From positions 1 through 64,000 of the forward strand of contig DATGIL010000102.1 of the NCBI GenBank assembly GCA_035295745.1: DNA of 64,000 nt. Reading direction: 5' to 3'. Position 1 is the stretch's first letter; the number at the start of each line of letters is the position of its first letter. The notes under the pieces were generated by a model. It worked only from the letters and a program-made list of their open reading frames with translations, was not told the DNA's origin and did no database searches. The position numbers and the translations under genes were made by a program. The DNA comes from JAIQFL01 sp035295745. Lineage in GTDB: Bacteria > Acidobacteriota > Terriglobia > Bryobacterales > Bryobacteraceae. Below are positions 16,663 to 26,403 of this stretch, piece by piece.

Positions 16663-17886
16663 ATGCCTAAAGCAATCTATCTGGAATGCAGCCTTTGTAA
16701 TTCGAGGCTGGATGCAGCGAGCATCGCGAATCTCTGCAGTTGTGGGGGCCCGCTCCTGGTCCGCTACGACCTGGATGCGATCCGTCCACGCTGGAGGCGG
16801 CGGGAAGTACCAAATGGCCCATCCAATATGTGGCGCTACTCCCCGGTGCTGCCGCCTTCTGATGCTTCCATCATCACGCTGGGCGAGGGGTGGACGCCGC
16901 TCATCCAGACGCGCCGGCTGGGTGCTCAAATCGGCGCTGAGGCGTTATGGGTGAAGGACGAAGGGCTGAATCCGACCGCTTCGTTCAAAGCCCGAGGCCT
17001 GTCGTGCGCGGTCTCGATGTGCGTCGAGTTAGGCATTCGCAAGGTGGCAATCCCCTCGGCCGGGAACGCTGCCAGCGCGATGGCGGCGTATGCCGCTGCT
17101 GCTGGAATTGAAGCGCACATCTTCATGCCGCGCGACGTGCCGCAGGCCAATTATCTGGAGTGTAAGGCGTACGGCGCGCACGTGACTCTCATTGATGGCC
17201 TGATCAGCGACTGCGCGCGAATGGTGGCGGAACGCGGGCCATCCGAGGGCTGGTTCGATGTCAGTACGCTCAAAGAGCCCTATCGCATCGAAGGCAAGAA
17301 GACGATGGGCTACGAAGTGGCGGAGCAGATGGGTTGGGAATTACCAGATGCGATCTTCTATCCTACCGGCGGCGGCGTGGGCATGATCGGCATGTGGAAG
17401 GCATTTGACGAGATGGAGCGGCTGGGGTGGGTCGGTTCGCGCCGTCCTAAAATGATCGCGGTGCAGGCGGAAGGTTGCCAACCGGTGGTCCGCGCCTTCG
17501 AGCAGAACGAATCGCGCAGCCAGTTCTTTCAGAACGCCCACACGGTGGCCGCCGGTCTGCGCGTCCCGAAGCCTCTCGGAGATTTCCTGGTGCTGGACGC
17601 AGTGCGCTCCAGCGGTGGAACCGCGATCGCGGTGAGCGACGATGAGATGCTCGACGCGGGGATCCAACTGGCTTCGAGCGAAGGCATCTATGCCGCGCCG
17701 GAGGGAGCGGCCTGCGTATCGGCGGCGCAGAAGCTGCTGGCCTCCGGCTTCCTCAAGCCGAGCGATCGGATCGTGCTCTACAACACCGGCTCGGGACTCA
17801 AATATCCCGAAGCGTACTCCACCCGATTCCCGAGGACGGCGTCGAGCGAGCAGGACAAGCTGGGCGGGCTCATTACTCCACGATGA
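16663..17886 (+). CDS. thrC: Threonine synthase
   Basis: PLP-dependent enzyme making L-threonine from O-phosphohomoserine; 407 residues. An N-terminal zinc-ribbon-like knot (Cys9, Cys12, Cys25, Cys27) precedes the PLP fold, as in one branch of threonine synthases. The PLP lysine is Lys109 in NPTASFKARG (the usual Asp after Lys is Ala). The phosphate loop is seen in the later PTGGGVGMIGMWKAF. I chose the ATG at 16663. The stop overlaps the tldD start (ATGA), making thrC the first gene of a three-gene unit. Confidence 0.92.
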   Translation: MPKAIYLECSLCNSRLDAASIANLCSCGGPLLVRYDLDAIRPRWRRREVPNGPSNMWRYSPVLPPSDASIITLGEGWTPLIQTRRLGAQIGAEALWVKDEGLNPTASFKARGLSCAVSMCVELGIRKVAIPSAGNAASAMAAYAAAAGIEAHIFMPRDVPQANYLECKAYGAHVTLIDGLISDCARMVAERGPSEGWFDVSTLKEPYRIEGKKTMGYEVAEQMGWELPDAIFYPTGGGVGMIGMWKAFDEMERLGWVGSRRPKMIAVQAEGCQPVVRAFEQNESRSQFFQNAHTVAAGLRVPKPLGDFLVLDAVRSSGGTAIAVSDDEMLDAGIQLASSEGIYAAPEGAACVSAAQKLLASGFLKPSDRIVLYNTGSGLKYPEAYSTRFPRTASSEQDKLGGLITPR

Positions 17887-19337
17887 AAGACCTCGCACTA
17901 CGCGCTCTGGACGCGGTCACGCGGCGAGGCGTGACGTACGCCGATGCCCGCGCCATCGAGATTCGCGAGCAGGAGATCACCACTAAGAACGGCAAGGCCG
18001 GTCACGTATCCAGTTCCGAATCGATCGGGATCGGCATCCGCGTGCTGGCATTTGGCTGCTGGGGTTTCGCCGCAACGGACGACCTGTCGAGCCGAGGGGT
18101 GGAAGCGGCGGCGAACCTGGCGCTAGAAATCGCGCGCGCCGGAACGGCCGCGCGGAAACGCGAAGTCTCGCTCGCGCCCGAGGAGAAGTTTGAGGCGGCA
18201 TGGGTTTCGCCATTCTCCATCGACCCTTTCTCCGTGCCTGTCGATCAGAAACTGGGCATTCTGCTCGCCGTGGATGAGGAACTCCGGCATACCCCTGGCA
18301 TCAATCTGGCCGAGACCTCGATGCACTTTGAGCGGCGCCACCAGGTCTTCGCGTCGACTTTGGGAAGCCTGATCGATCAGACGCGCTATCTTTCGGGCGC
18401 GGGCTTCACGGCGCTCTGTTACCGGGAAGGCGAGATTCAAAAGCGCTCGTACCCCAACTCCTTCGGCGGGCAGTATCAGTTGAAGGGCTACGAACTGGTG
18501 GACGAACTGCGCCTGCTGGACCATGCGCCGCGCGTGGCGGAGGAAGCAGTCGCTTTGCACTCGGCGGACCAGTGCCCGGAAGGGATCTTCGATCTGATTG
18601 TGGACAGCTCGCAACTTGGGCTGCAGATTCACGAATCGATCGGGCACCCGATCGAACTGGACCGCGTCCTGGGGACCGAGGCCAACTACGCCGGCATGAG
18701 CTTTCTCACGCTCGATAATCTGAACCGCCTGCGTTACGGTTCGGAGATTGTGAACGTGGTGTGCGACGCGCGGCTGGAGCACGGTCCTGGACTCGGCACC
18801 TTCGCGTTCGACGACGAAGGCGTGCCCGCGCAGGGCAACGACATCATTCGCAATGGCCAGTTCGTGGGCTACATGACTTCGCGGGAAACTGCCGCGGAAG
18901 TGGGTCAGGCGCGATCCAACGGCTGCATGCGCGCAGATGGCTGGGGCCGCCTTCCGCTGATTCGCATGACCAACGTCAGCCTCAAGCCGGGCGAGCAATC
19001 GCTCGAAGAAGTGATGGACTCGCCGCACGCCATCTACATGGAGACCAATAAAAGCTGGTCGATCGACGACAAACGCTACAACTTTCAGTTCGGCTGCGAG
19101 ATCGGCTGGGAGATGCGGAATGGAAAGCGGATCCGCATGCTGAAGAATCCCAGCTATAGCGGAATCTCCACGGAGTTTTGGAATGCGTGCGCGGCGATCG
19201 CGGGGCCGGAGCATTGGACTCTGTGGGGCGTCCCGAATTGTGGCAAGGGGCAGCCCGAACAGGTGATGGGGACCGGCCACGGAGCCAGTCCATCGCGCTT
19301 CCGCAGCATCAAAATAGGCGGCGCATATGGTGGCTAA
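17883..19337 (+). CDS. tldD: Metalloprotease TldD
   Basis: A 484-residue subunit of the TldD/TldE protease, which in E. coli forms a heterodimer that trims leader peptides (microcin B17) and unfolded peptides. The zinc motif HESIGH (250-255, HExxxH) is intact, as is the surrounding QLGLQIHESIGHPIELDR. GMSFLT, and a C-terminal NCGKGQP region with the conserved Cys, also fit. Overlaps thrC by 4 bp and tldE by 11 bp, so all three are probably translated from one mRNA. No peptide precursor gene was seen next to it. Confidence 0.93.
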   Translation: MKDLALRALDAVTRRGVTYADARAIEIREQEITTKNGKAGHVSSSESIGIGIRVLAFGCWGFAATDDLSSRGVEAAANLALEIARAGTAARKREVSLAPEEKFEAAWVSPFSIDPFSVPVDQKLGILLAVDEELRHTPGINLAETSMHFERRHQVFASTLGSLIDQTRYLSGAGFTALCYREGEIQKRSYPNSFGGQYQLKGYELVDELRLLDHAPRVAEEAVALHSADQCPEGIFDLIVDSSQLGLQIHESIGHPIELDRVLGTEANYAGMSFLTLDNLNRLRYGSEIVNVVCDARLEHGPGLGTFAFDDEGVPAQGNDIIRNGQFVGYMTSRETAAEVGQARSNGCMRADGWGRLPLIRMTNVSLKPGEQSLEEVMDSPHAIYMETNKSWSIDDKRYNFQFGCEIGWEMRNGKRIRMLKNPSYSGISTEFWNACAAIAGPEHWTLWGVPNCGKGQPEQVMGTGHGASPSRFRSIKIGGAYGG

Positions 19338-20673
19338 ATTGGACGAAATCTGGGAGCAGGTCGTGCGGGCAGCACGCGCGCTGGGGGTCGACGATGTGGA
19401 AGCGATCATCAGCGGCTCGAACGAGGCGCTCACCCGATTCGCCAATAACGCGATCCACCAGAACGTCGCAGAGCTCACCACCAATCTCTCCGTGCGCGCG
19501 GTGATCGATGGGCGGACAGCGCGAGCGTCTACGAATTGCCTCGATCGGACGGGCGTTCGCGATGTAGTGGAGCAGGCCATCGCGATCACGCGGCTGACTG
19601 AGCCGGACCCGGACCTCCTGCCCCTGGCAGAGCACGATTCTCCGGATCCCGAGGATTATCCAGACCGCGATTTCGATGACACCGCGTACGCGACTCCTGA
19701 CGAACGAGCCCACGCCGTAGCGGACGCGATTCGCGAAGTGGAGAGCGCCGGCCAGACCGCGGCGGGCATTTACTCGACGGGGCAAGCGGGCTTCGTGATC
19801 TACAATTCCACAGGGCTCGCGGCGATGTACCAGGAGACAGTCGCGCGCTTCTCCATCACCGCCATGGCGGCCGACAGTTCCGGATGGGCCAAAGCGAGCG
19901 CGTGCAATCATCGCGACCTGGATCCAGTCGGACTGGCGCGTCGCGCGGCGGCGAAGGCGGCCGCTTCGCGGTTGCCTCGCGAGTTGGACCCTGGCCGCTA
20001 TACCGTAATCCTGGAACCCGCGGCGGTGCTGGACCTGGTCGGCCAGATGTTCATGGATTTCAGCGGAACCGCGATCCGCGACGGGACAAGCTTTCTGAAC
20101 GACCGGATCGGCCAGAAGCTCTTCGGTGAGAACATCACGATCCACGACGATGCATGGCACGACGGCCAATCAGGGGCCCCGTTCGACGGCGAAGGTGTGC
20201 CGCGCAAGAAGCTGACGCTGGTGGACGCAGGCGTAGTCCGCGAGGTGGCGTACAGCAGGCAGGCTGCGGCGTTGGCAGGTGTCGAGCCGACCGGGCACGG
20301 CTTCCCCCTCCCGAATGAGATCGGGGAAGCGCCGATGAATATCGTGATTGCGGGAGGTGGCAGCACGGTCGAGGAGATGGTCGCTTCGACCGATCGCGGG
20401 ATTCTGGTCACCAGGTTGTGGTACATCCGCGAGGTGGATCCTTACGAGAAGATCTTCACCGGCATGACGCGTGACGGTACGTTTCTGGTGGAAGACGGTA
20501 AGGTCACTGCCGGATTGCGTAATTTCCGTTTCAATCAGGGATTGATGGAAATGTTGTCGAACGTGGAGGCACTTTCGGCAACCGAGCGTGCGTCGGGAGA
20601 GGAGTCGTTCGACCTGGTGGCGCCGGCGATGAAGGTGCGCGACTTCAACTTCACGGAAGTGACGCGGTTCTAG
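19327..20673 (+). CDS. pmbA: TldE/PmbA family protein
   Basis: A 448-residue partner of TldD. It has the same two-domain fold but no HExxxH motif, as expected for TldE, which shapes the proteolytic chamber without binding zinc. Family signs are the FANNAIHQNVAELTT start, YSTGQAGFVIYNSTGL, and a C-terminal GILVTRLWYIREVDPYEKIFTGMTRDG split across conserved positions. The start ATG at 19327 lies inside the tldD 3' end. Downstream it converges with the ankyrin gene 18 bp away. Confidence 0.92.
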   Translation: MVAKLDEIWEQVVRAARALGVDDVEAIISGSNEALTRFANNAIHQNVAELTTNLSVRAVIDGRTARASTNCLDRTGVRDVVEQAIAITRLTEPDPDLLPLAEHDSPDPEDYPDRDFDDTAYATPDERAHAVADAIREVESAGQTAAGIYSTGQAGFVIYNSTGLAAMYQETVARFSITAMAADSSGWAKASACNHRDLDPVGLARRAAAKAAASRLPRELDPGRYTVILEPAAVLDLVGQMFMDFSGTAIRDGTSFLNDRIGQKLFGENITIHDDAWHDGQSGAPFDGEGVPRKKLTLVDAGVVREVAYSRQAAALAGVEPTGHGFPLPNEIGEAPMNIVIAGGGSTVEEMVASTDRGILVTRLWYIREVDPYEKIFTGMTRDGTFLVEDGKVTAGLRNFRFNQGLMEMLSNVEALSATERASGEESFDLVAPAMKVRDFNFTEVTRF

Positions 20674-20691
20674 CAAAGGTCCGACGAATAA

Positions 20692-22182
20692 TTACTTCCC
20701 GAGGGAGAGCAGATAGTCGCGAACGGCGATCTGTCCAAAGAAGTTTGCCGCCCCTGCAGCGTCCCCGTTGTACAGATCGTCTCTGATCGCCGGATCTGCT
20801 CCTCTTTCGATGAGCAACTGCACCATCGAAAGATGGCCGTACTGAGATGCCATGTGCAGCGCGGTGATGCCCTGGCCATGAGTGAGGCCGCCGAAGGTGG
20901 CTTTTCGGTCGACCGTGGCACCGTGGTCGATCAGCCATCCGGCCGTTTCCAGACGGTTGCAAACCGCGGCCCAGATGAGCGGAGTCCCGCGATAGGGGTC
21001 GGCATCCAGGCGCGCGCCAGCCCGAACGAGCCGGGGGAGCACCTCCGTGCGCCCGCTCTTGCAGGCCCAAACCAGAGCCTCATCCAGCACTTCTTGCGGA
21101 TCGGCTGACGGTTGCCAATCCGGGAATCCACTGTGCGGGCGGTAAAACCCTCGCGCGGCGGCAGCCTCGGGCGTAAGCGTCTTTTCTCCGCTGAAGCATT
21201 CCTGCAACAGGGCTGGATCGCCCAGCCCCGCCGCGGCCCGCAGATTCCCAGGCGCCACGGAATGGCGGCCCAGCAGATCGGCCACTTCGCGATGGCCCCA
21301 GAACAGCGCGGTGATCAGGGGAGTCCCTCCCGCGCCGTGCGCTTCTGCGTCAAGGTCCGCGCCGCTTTGGATCAATGTAGCGGCAATCGCACCTTGGTTG
21401 GAGTACGCCGCTTGATGTAGCGGTGTCGAGCCGCGGTCGTTCGGGTCGTTTACGTCCGCACCGGCGGCGAGCAGAGTTTCGACCGTCGCCATGCCCATCT
21501 CGAGGTTCGCCTTGGCTGCGAGACTCACGGCCAGGTTCAAGAGCGTGTTCCCATTGGTGCCGCGTTCTTGTGCGAGTCGGGGGTTGCGCTTCAACAACCC
21601 TTTCAGTGCCGCAACGTCTCCAGACTGCAGAGCCTGGAAGGCCGCGAGAAACGGCTCGGTTGCCGCGGCGTTCGAATCTGACGCGAGCAGCTCCACCCGG
21701 CGCACGAGGTCGTCCCAGGTATCGAAGCCATGCTCCCGTGCATAGACAAGCCGGGCATCTGATTCGGTAAACGGCGCCTGGCGAATCTCCTCGTCCGAGG
21801 AGCCGTGAAAACGCGGATGCCACTCACGAATCTGTTCGAGCGCGGCCGGACCCGCTGACTGCCGCGTCCGCACGAGGCCGTGAACGCGGTCGCCAATCCA
21901 CTGCACGTCGGCGACAAAAAGTCGTGTGAAGCGACTATGCCGAGCAGGCTCGGCGTAGGCTTTGAGTTTTGTCCAACTGGCGAACCCTTGCTCTCTCGCG
22001 ATGACGAACTGGGCATCGTGCAAGGCCATTGCCTGTCGCACGGTTGCATCCTCGACGTTAGCCCAGCGGAGATGCTGACCTCGCAGACGGGTAAGCGCAT
22101 CGGCGCTTCCAGCCCGGACGGCCCGCAACAGTTCGCGAGCTTGTTTCTTCTGTTGTTCCAGATTCAAGACTACCTCCTTCAT
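20692..22182 (-). CDS. Ankyrin repeat protein
   Basis: About 496 residues from the ATG at 22182 (an ATG at 22197 is also possible). The N-terminal part holds two copies of a short motif, AREQGFASWTKLKAYAE and AREHGFDTWDDLVRRVE, common in a bacterial ankyrin subfamily. The rest is ankyrin repeats: TPLHQAAYSNQGAIAATLI, TPLITALFWGHREVADLL, TPLIWAAVCNRLETAGWLI, TALHMASQYGHLSMVQLLI. No signal peptide, so probably a cytosolic protein-interaction scaffold. Partner unknown. Divergent from the BlaI-like gene. Confidence 0.85.
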   Translation of the reverse strand: MKEVVLNLEQQKKQARELLRAVRAGSADALTRLRGQHLRWANVEDATVRQAMALHDAQFVIAREQGFASWTKLKAYAEPARHSRFTRLFVADVQWIGDRVHGLVRTRQSAGPAALEQIREWHPRFHGSSDEEIRQAPFTESDARLVYAREHGFDTWDDLVRRVELLASDSNAAATEPFLAAFQALQSGDVAALKGLLKRNPRLAQERGTNGNTLLNLAVSLAAKANLEMGMATVETLLAAGADVNDPNDRGSTPLHQAAYSNQGAIAATLIQSGADLDAEAHGAGGTPLITALFWGHREVADLLGRHSVAPGNLRAAAGLGDPALLQECFSGEKTLTPEAAAARGFYRPHSGFPDWQPSADPQEVLDEALVWACKSGRTEVLPRLVRAGARLDADPYRGTPLIWAAVCNRLETAGWLIDHGATVDRKATFGGLTHGQGITALHMASQYGHLSMVQLLIERGADPAIRDDLYNGDAAGAANFFGQIAVRDYLLSLGK

Positions 22183-22505
22183 GTGCCTGGTCCGCATGAC
22201 AGGCGAAAGAGGGTCTTCGATGAATCGACCTTCCAGAGTGCGGGTGGGCGCAGCCCTTTCCGCGGACGGGACGCGCCCCGCGCGCGTCAAAAAACAGACT
22301 ACCAAAGGCAAATGGCCTTCGCAACGTCAGGGAATACTGCCGGAAGGAATTAATCGCCACTCGATTCCGCAGGCTTCGGCGGAGAGTTTTGGTGAACGCC
22401 ACGCGACCGATCGCGGGTGATCACCGGCGATGCTCCCGTAACGGGGGCGCCAGTGGAGTCCACGCCTTCCTGCGTTAAAGCTCGGGAAAAAGTCTTGGCA
22501 AATAC

Positions 22506-22520
22506 TTACACATGTCATAA
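22506..22520. promoter_or_regulatory. Candidate BlaI/MecI-type operator
   Basis: A 15-bp imperfect palindrome centred on ACATGT (TTACACATGTCATAA), 27 bp before the BlaI-like gene. BlaI/MecI repressors of known systems bind palindromes with a TACA/TGTA core, and autoregulate, so this is the natural candidate for the site of its own gene product. Function inferred from position and symmetry. Confidence 0.45.
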
Positions 22521-22547
22521 ACTGGATGACGAGAGTAAGAGTGCGAC

Positions 22548-22934
22548 ATGGCCCTCCCGAAACTGAGCAAACTGGAACTGATCATTATGGAGGCCCTGTG
22601 GACCAAAGGGCCGTGCTCTATCAGAGAGATTCATGAGACCTTCCCGGCGCGGAGCCGGCCAACCTACAGCACGGTACAGACGATGGTCTACCGCCTCGAA
22701 GCCAAAAAAGCATTGCGGCGGTGCAAGAAGATCAGCAACGCATTCATCTTTGAAGCTGCCGTTTCCCGGGAAGCGGCGGAACGTAAGCTGGTCGGCGATC
22801 TGCTGGGATTATTTGGCGGCAGAATCCGGCCCATCATCGCCCATCTGATCGAATCCGGCTCGTTCACGCGGGAAGATATCCGGGAAGCGGAGAAGATCCT
22901 TCTCGATCATGAGAGTAAAGGCGAAGCAATATGA
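22548..22934 (+). CDS. BlaI/MecI/CopY family repressor
   Basis: A 128-residue winged-helix repressor. The N-terminal half (LSKLELIIMEALWTKGPCSIREIHE, with YSTVQTMVYRLEAKKALRR as recognition and wing region) is the penicillinase-repressor fold; the C-terminal half (LVGDLLGLFGGRIRPIIAHLIE) is the dimerisation domain. In known systems it dimerises on the operator and is cleaved or released on a signal from a BlaR1-type membrane protease, here encoded immediately downstream with a 4-bp overlap. The signal need not be beta-lactam; no lactamase gene is nearby. Confidence 0.9.
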   Translation: MALPKLSKLELIIMEALWTKGPCSIREIHETFPARSRPTYSTVQTMVYRLEAKKALRRCKKISNAFIFEAAVSREAAERKLVGDLLGLFGGRIRPIIAHLIESGSFTREDIREAEKILLDHESKGEAI

Positions 22935-24847
22935 TCCCCGATTCTCTTTCTCCAATCGCGAATCACCTGTGGCAGTCCACGCTGTTCGCCGGCGCCGCCG
23001 GATTACTCACGCTGATTTTGCGTAAGAATCCGGCGAGGGTGCGCCACTGGATTTGGGTGGCTGCGTCTCTCAAGTTCCTGGTGCCATTCTCCTTGCTGGT
23101 AGCGTTGGGCGGTAACGTTGGCTGGCGCACGGCGCGGGTATCCACACCTTCTGTTTTCTCGGTGGTGGCGGCTCAAGTGAGTGAGCCGTTCCTAAAACCA
23201 GTGGTCTCGCCATCGCCATTGCCCACTGCGTTCAGGACGAACCGGCTTCCGCTCATACTCAGCGTGGCATGGGCAGTGGGGTTTGCCGGGATTGCATGCG
23301 CCTGGTGGATTCGCTGGCGGCGCATCACTGCTGTGATTCGCGCCGGATCTCCAATCGAACTTGGCCTTCCCGTTCCGGCGATCTCCTCCTCCTCGTTCCT
23401 GGAACCCGGCGTTTTCGGAATATTCCGGCCCGTCTTGCTATTGCCTGAAGGCATCTTCGATCATCTGACTCCGGAGCAAATGAAGAGCGTCCTCGCCCAT
23501 GAACTTTGCCACGTCCGTCATCGAGACAATCTGGTCGCTGTGATTCAGATGTTTGTCGAGACCGTGATTTGGTTCCATCCGTTGGTCTGGTGGATCGGGA
23601 ACCGCATCTTCCAGGAACGCGAACGAGCGTGTGACGAGGAAGTATTGCGCCTGGGAATTCGACCAGGAGTGTACGCGCAGGGCATCCTCAAGGTCTGCGA
23701 GTTGTATCTGGACTCTCCGTTCGAGTGCATTGCCGGAATCGCTGGGGGAGCGTATCTCAGAACGAGAATCGACTCGATCCTGAAATATGAAGCTGTGGTG
23801 AAACTGAATCTCGCGAAGACATTCGCTCTGATCGTGGCCGGCATAGCAGCTATCGCAGCCCCGGTTGTCATAGGCGTCTGGAATGCGCCGCCCCTTCTGG
23901 CGCAGGCGCTCCCGATCCCCTCCGATTCCGCTGCCCGGTCAAGATTTGAAGTGGCGTCAATAAAGCCTGCTGCGTCCATGCCCGGGAACAGAAACATGAA
24001 TCCGAGAGCGGGCATCCCCGGGAGGTGCCTGCAGAAAGACACGTTCGATCCGGGCCGCGTGGACATCCGGTGTTACTCGTTGGGAAAACTGATTTGGATC
24101 TGGGCGTTCGGAATTCCTCCGTTTAGGATTGTGGGGCCGGCCTGGATGGGAGACGCAGCAACCGATTGGAGCGATGGTCCGGCATTTGATATCTTCGCCA
24201 AACTTCCTGAAGGGGCATCGAGAGATCAGGTTCCAGCAATGCTCCGAGACTTGCTGATAACCCGCTTTAAGCTCAAAACGCATCGTGAATACAGGGAGCA
24301 GCCCGTTTATGCCCTCGTGGCCAAGAGCGGACTATCTGCGCCATCCGCGTCACAGAATGCCGATGCGCTGCAGGCAGCTGCGAATTCCCAGGCTGGTGAA
24401 CCCAGTAACATGAACGGCGTCCAGTTCTATGTAACCAGGCTCCCAAATCCAGATGGCCGTGGACCAGAAGTCTGGATCATGAACTCCCCGCGGATGGGGA
24501 CCGTGCGCAAATCAGAGACCGCTAGCCCGAACTCCAGCGAAAGGTATGAAGCTGCAAGCATCACCCTGGACGGACTTGCCGATCTGCTGACCATTGCGGG
24601 CATCGGCCCGGAGCCAGTGGTAAATGCCACCGGCGAGCAAGGGCGATATCAAATTACCCTGGAGATATCCTTGGCCGAACTGGAAGCGGTCCGGAGCGGG
24701 CCGCACGACTATGCGGATATTCAGAGCGCTAAGCTAAAGGCAGCGCGGGATGGGCTGAAGAAACTCGGGCTGCAATTGGAGCGGCGTAAGGCCCCGGTCG
24801 AGATGCTGGTAATTGACAACGTGGAAAAGACACCGACTGAGAATTGA
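22931..24847 (+). CDS. BlaR1-like M56 membrane protease fused to TIGR03435 domain
   Basis: A 638-residue protein. The N-terminal half is an M56 metalloprotease with several membrane helices (for example LPLILSVAWAVGFAGIACAW) and the zinc motif HELCH (190-194) followed by HRDN. From about residue 335 (FEVASIKPA) the protein switches to TIGR03435, a domain nearly confined to Solibacter-type Acidobacteria, ending LVIDNVEKTPTEN. In classical BlaR1 the C-terminal sensor is a penicillin-binding domain; here TIGR03435 takes its place, so the ligand is unknown. Coupled to the BlaI-like gene (ATGA overlap). Confidence 0.9.
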   Translation: MIPDSLSPIANHLWQSTLFAGAAGLLTLILRKNPARVRHWIWVAASLKFLVPFSLLVALGGNVGWRTARVSTPSVFSVVAAQVSEPFLKPVVSPSPLPTAFRTNRLPLILSVAWAVGFAGIACAWWIRWRRITAVIRAGSPIELGLPVPAISSSSFLEPGVFGIFRPVLLLPEGIFDHLTPEQMKSVLAHELCHVRHRDNLVAVIQMFVETVIWFHPLVWWIGNRIFQERERACDEEVLRLGIRPGVYAQGILKVCELYLDSPFECIAGIAGGAYLRTRIDSILKYEAVVKLNLAKTFALIVAGIAAIAAPVVIGVWNAPPLLAQALPIPSDSAARSRFEVASIKPAASMPGNRNMNPRAGIPGRCLQKDTFDPGRVDIRCYSLGKLIWIWAFGIPPFRIVGPAWMGDAATDWSDGPAFDIFAKLPEGASRDQVPAMLRDLLITRFKLKTHREYREQPVYALVAKSGLSAPSASQNADALQAAANSQAGEPSNMNGVQFYVTRLPNPDGRGPEVWIMNSPRMGTVRKSETASPNSSERYEAASITLDGLADLLTIAGIGPEPVVNATGEQGRYQITLEISLAELEAVRSGPHDYADIQSAKLKAARDGLKKLGLQLERRKAPVEMLVIDNVEKTPTEN

Positions 24848-25114
24848 TAGGAAAGGACTATCCATTTCCAGCCCGCAATGCCTGCAACAGTGCGCTCCAG
24901 GTGGTTTTTTCTGTTGTTCCAGATTTCAAGACTGCCGCGTCAACCAGCCTCCGGCCAGATCCTCATCCAGCCCGGCACGCTTCCCCAAGCCGGACCTCCG
25001 GGCCCGTGACTTCGAATCCGGCCAGTTTCCGAGCACCGCGTCAATCTCGCGAGAGTTGGTTTCAAGCTCGCTTGGACAGGTCAAGGACATCGCGGCCGGC
25101 CTACTTTTCCGGAT

Positions 25115-25951
25115 CTAACGCGAGCAGAAAACCACCAGCGGTACACACCGCGCACCGCCATTCTTCGCGCACGCCTGGGTCGCTTGTTGTAGCGCTGTTT
25201 GCTGATCCGCCGCAGCCGCGACACCGGCAATCTTTCCATCCCGCACCAGCGCTCCGCATTGCTTGTTAAACGCGGTCATTACGACACAAGCCCTGCCGCG
25301 CCGTGAGCAATCGCTCAGCGCTTCCCTCTCCGCGGCGGCCCGATCGTCCTTGGCCTGCGAATGTCCAGTCTGTCCATCCGCGGCGCTGAATGCGATGGCG
25401 CCCCAGGAAATCGCGCGCGGCCCCGGGGCCGGAACGTGGCGGTCCGCATACGAGCAACCCGAGAGATCGCTCGTGCACTGGCCTCCCCAACGGCTCCGGC
25501 ACGCGGCGACCGCATTTGCTGCCGCCTGTTCCTTGGTTGGGCCGGTCGCCGTCTCGGCGTGGCGCTCGTCGCCGGATTTCGCAATTGCCGAGCACGTGTT
25601 TTCGAAGTGAGACACCAGCTTGCAGTTCTTTCCGTACTTACTGCAAATGCTCAGCGCGACCCGCTGTGCCTCATCGGCTGAGGTCCGATTCCACGACATT
25701 CCCTCGGCGCCCTGGTCGCCAAATGCAACCGCGCCGTAGGGTGCGGGCGGAAGTGGAGCATCCTGGCCTTTGCAACCGATCTCACAAAGCTGACGCGCGT
25801 GATACTGCTGTTGGTCGCAAGAGATCGAGCTGTGAGTATTGCACTGAAAGGCGATCATGCAGCGGTCCACACAGTCACTCGCGCCCAAGAAGAATCGGGG
25901 GCATGCGACAAGCCCTATGGCGATCAATGACAGTATCTTCCCAAAGCGCAT
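25115..25951 (-). CDS. Secreted protein with tandem DUF4189-like domains
   Basis: About 278 residues. Starting at ATG 25951 gives a signal peptide or membrane anchor (MRFGKILSLIAIGLVACPRF). A Cys-rich segment (DCVDRCMIAFQCN) follows, then two DUF4189-like repeats: AVAFGDQGAEGMSWNRTSADEA with paired Cys, and AIAFSAADGQTGHSQAKDDRAA with paired Cys. DUF4189 domains are small disulphide-bonded exported domains of unknown function. The 52 codons that continue upstream are Pro/Arg-rich and unlikely to be translated. Confidence 0.75.
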   Translation of the reverse strand: MRFGKILSLIAIGLVACPRFFLGASDCVDRCMIAFQCNTHSSISCDQQQYHARQLCEIGCKGQDAPLPPAPYGAVAFGDQGAEGMSWNRTSADEAQRVALSICSKYGKNCKLVSHFENTCSAIAKSGDERHAETATGPTKEQAAANAVAACRSRWGGQCTSDLSGCSYADRHVPAPGPRAISWGAIAFSAADGQTGHSQAKDDRAAAEREALSDCSRRGRACVVMTAFNKQCGALVRDGKIAGVAAAADQQTALQQATQACAKNGGARCVPLVVFCSR

Positions 25952-26403
25952 CCTCAGCCCGCTTCTCTCCAGCCACGTTGTCGCGACCATCCTACTGGAA
26001 CTCCGCTCCGTGTCGCGCGGCAGGGGCTTTTTGTAGGCTCCGACCACTGGACCATCGTACCCCGGTGGACCGGGCTGGGCAAAGGGCGTCGAATCGCTGT
26101 CACACATTCACTTTTCGCTCGAACTCTGTCGAAGGCCGAATCCCGCCAGTTTCCGAGTCACGCGTATTCCGCCCGAAGCGAACGCATCGGTAAACAGTTC
26201 GCGACTACAGGGGAGGAATTCGCTGAAGCGCTCTAGTCACAGGGCTTCACCCTTTGCAGCTTGCCCTCGGACCAGGAACGTTTGGGGTATGATCCGGTGC
26301 CGCAGATATTGAAAGAGCCGAAATCCTTATACCAGTCGCCGTCGGGCACTTCAGGGCACATCTCGACCCAGAGGCGAAGTTGATTGAGATCCGAGATGCT
26401 GAT

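Noticed and set aside
18123..19589. A 488-codon open frame on the minus strand
   Set aside because: Antisense to tldD/tldE, which carry intact family motifs; no ribosome site and no recognisable fold.
24848..25114. A CTGTTGTTCCAGA-TTCAAGACT block shared with the start of the ankyrin gene (22150-22172)
   Set aside because: Only about 22 bases match, with one indel; possibly a remnant of an ankyrin paralogue, but too short to claim.
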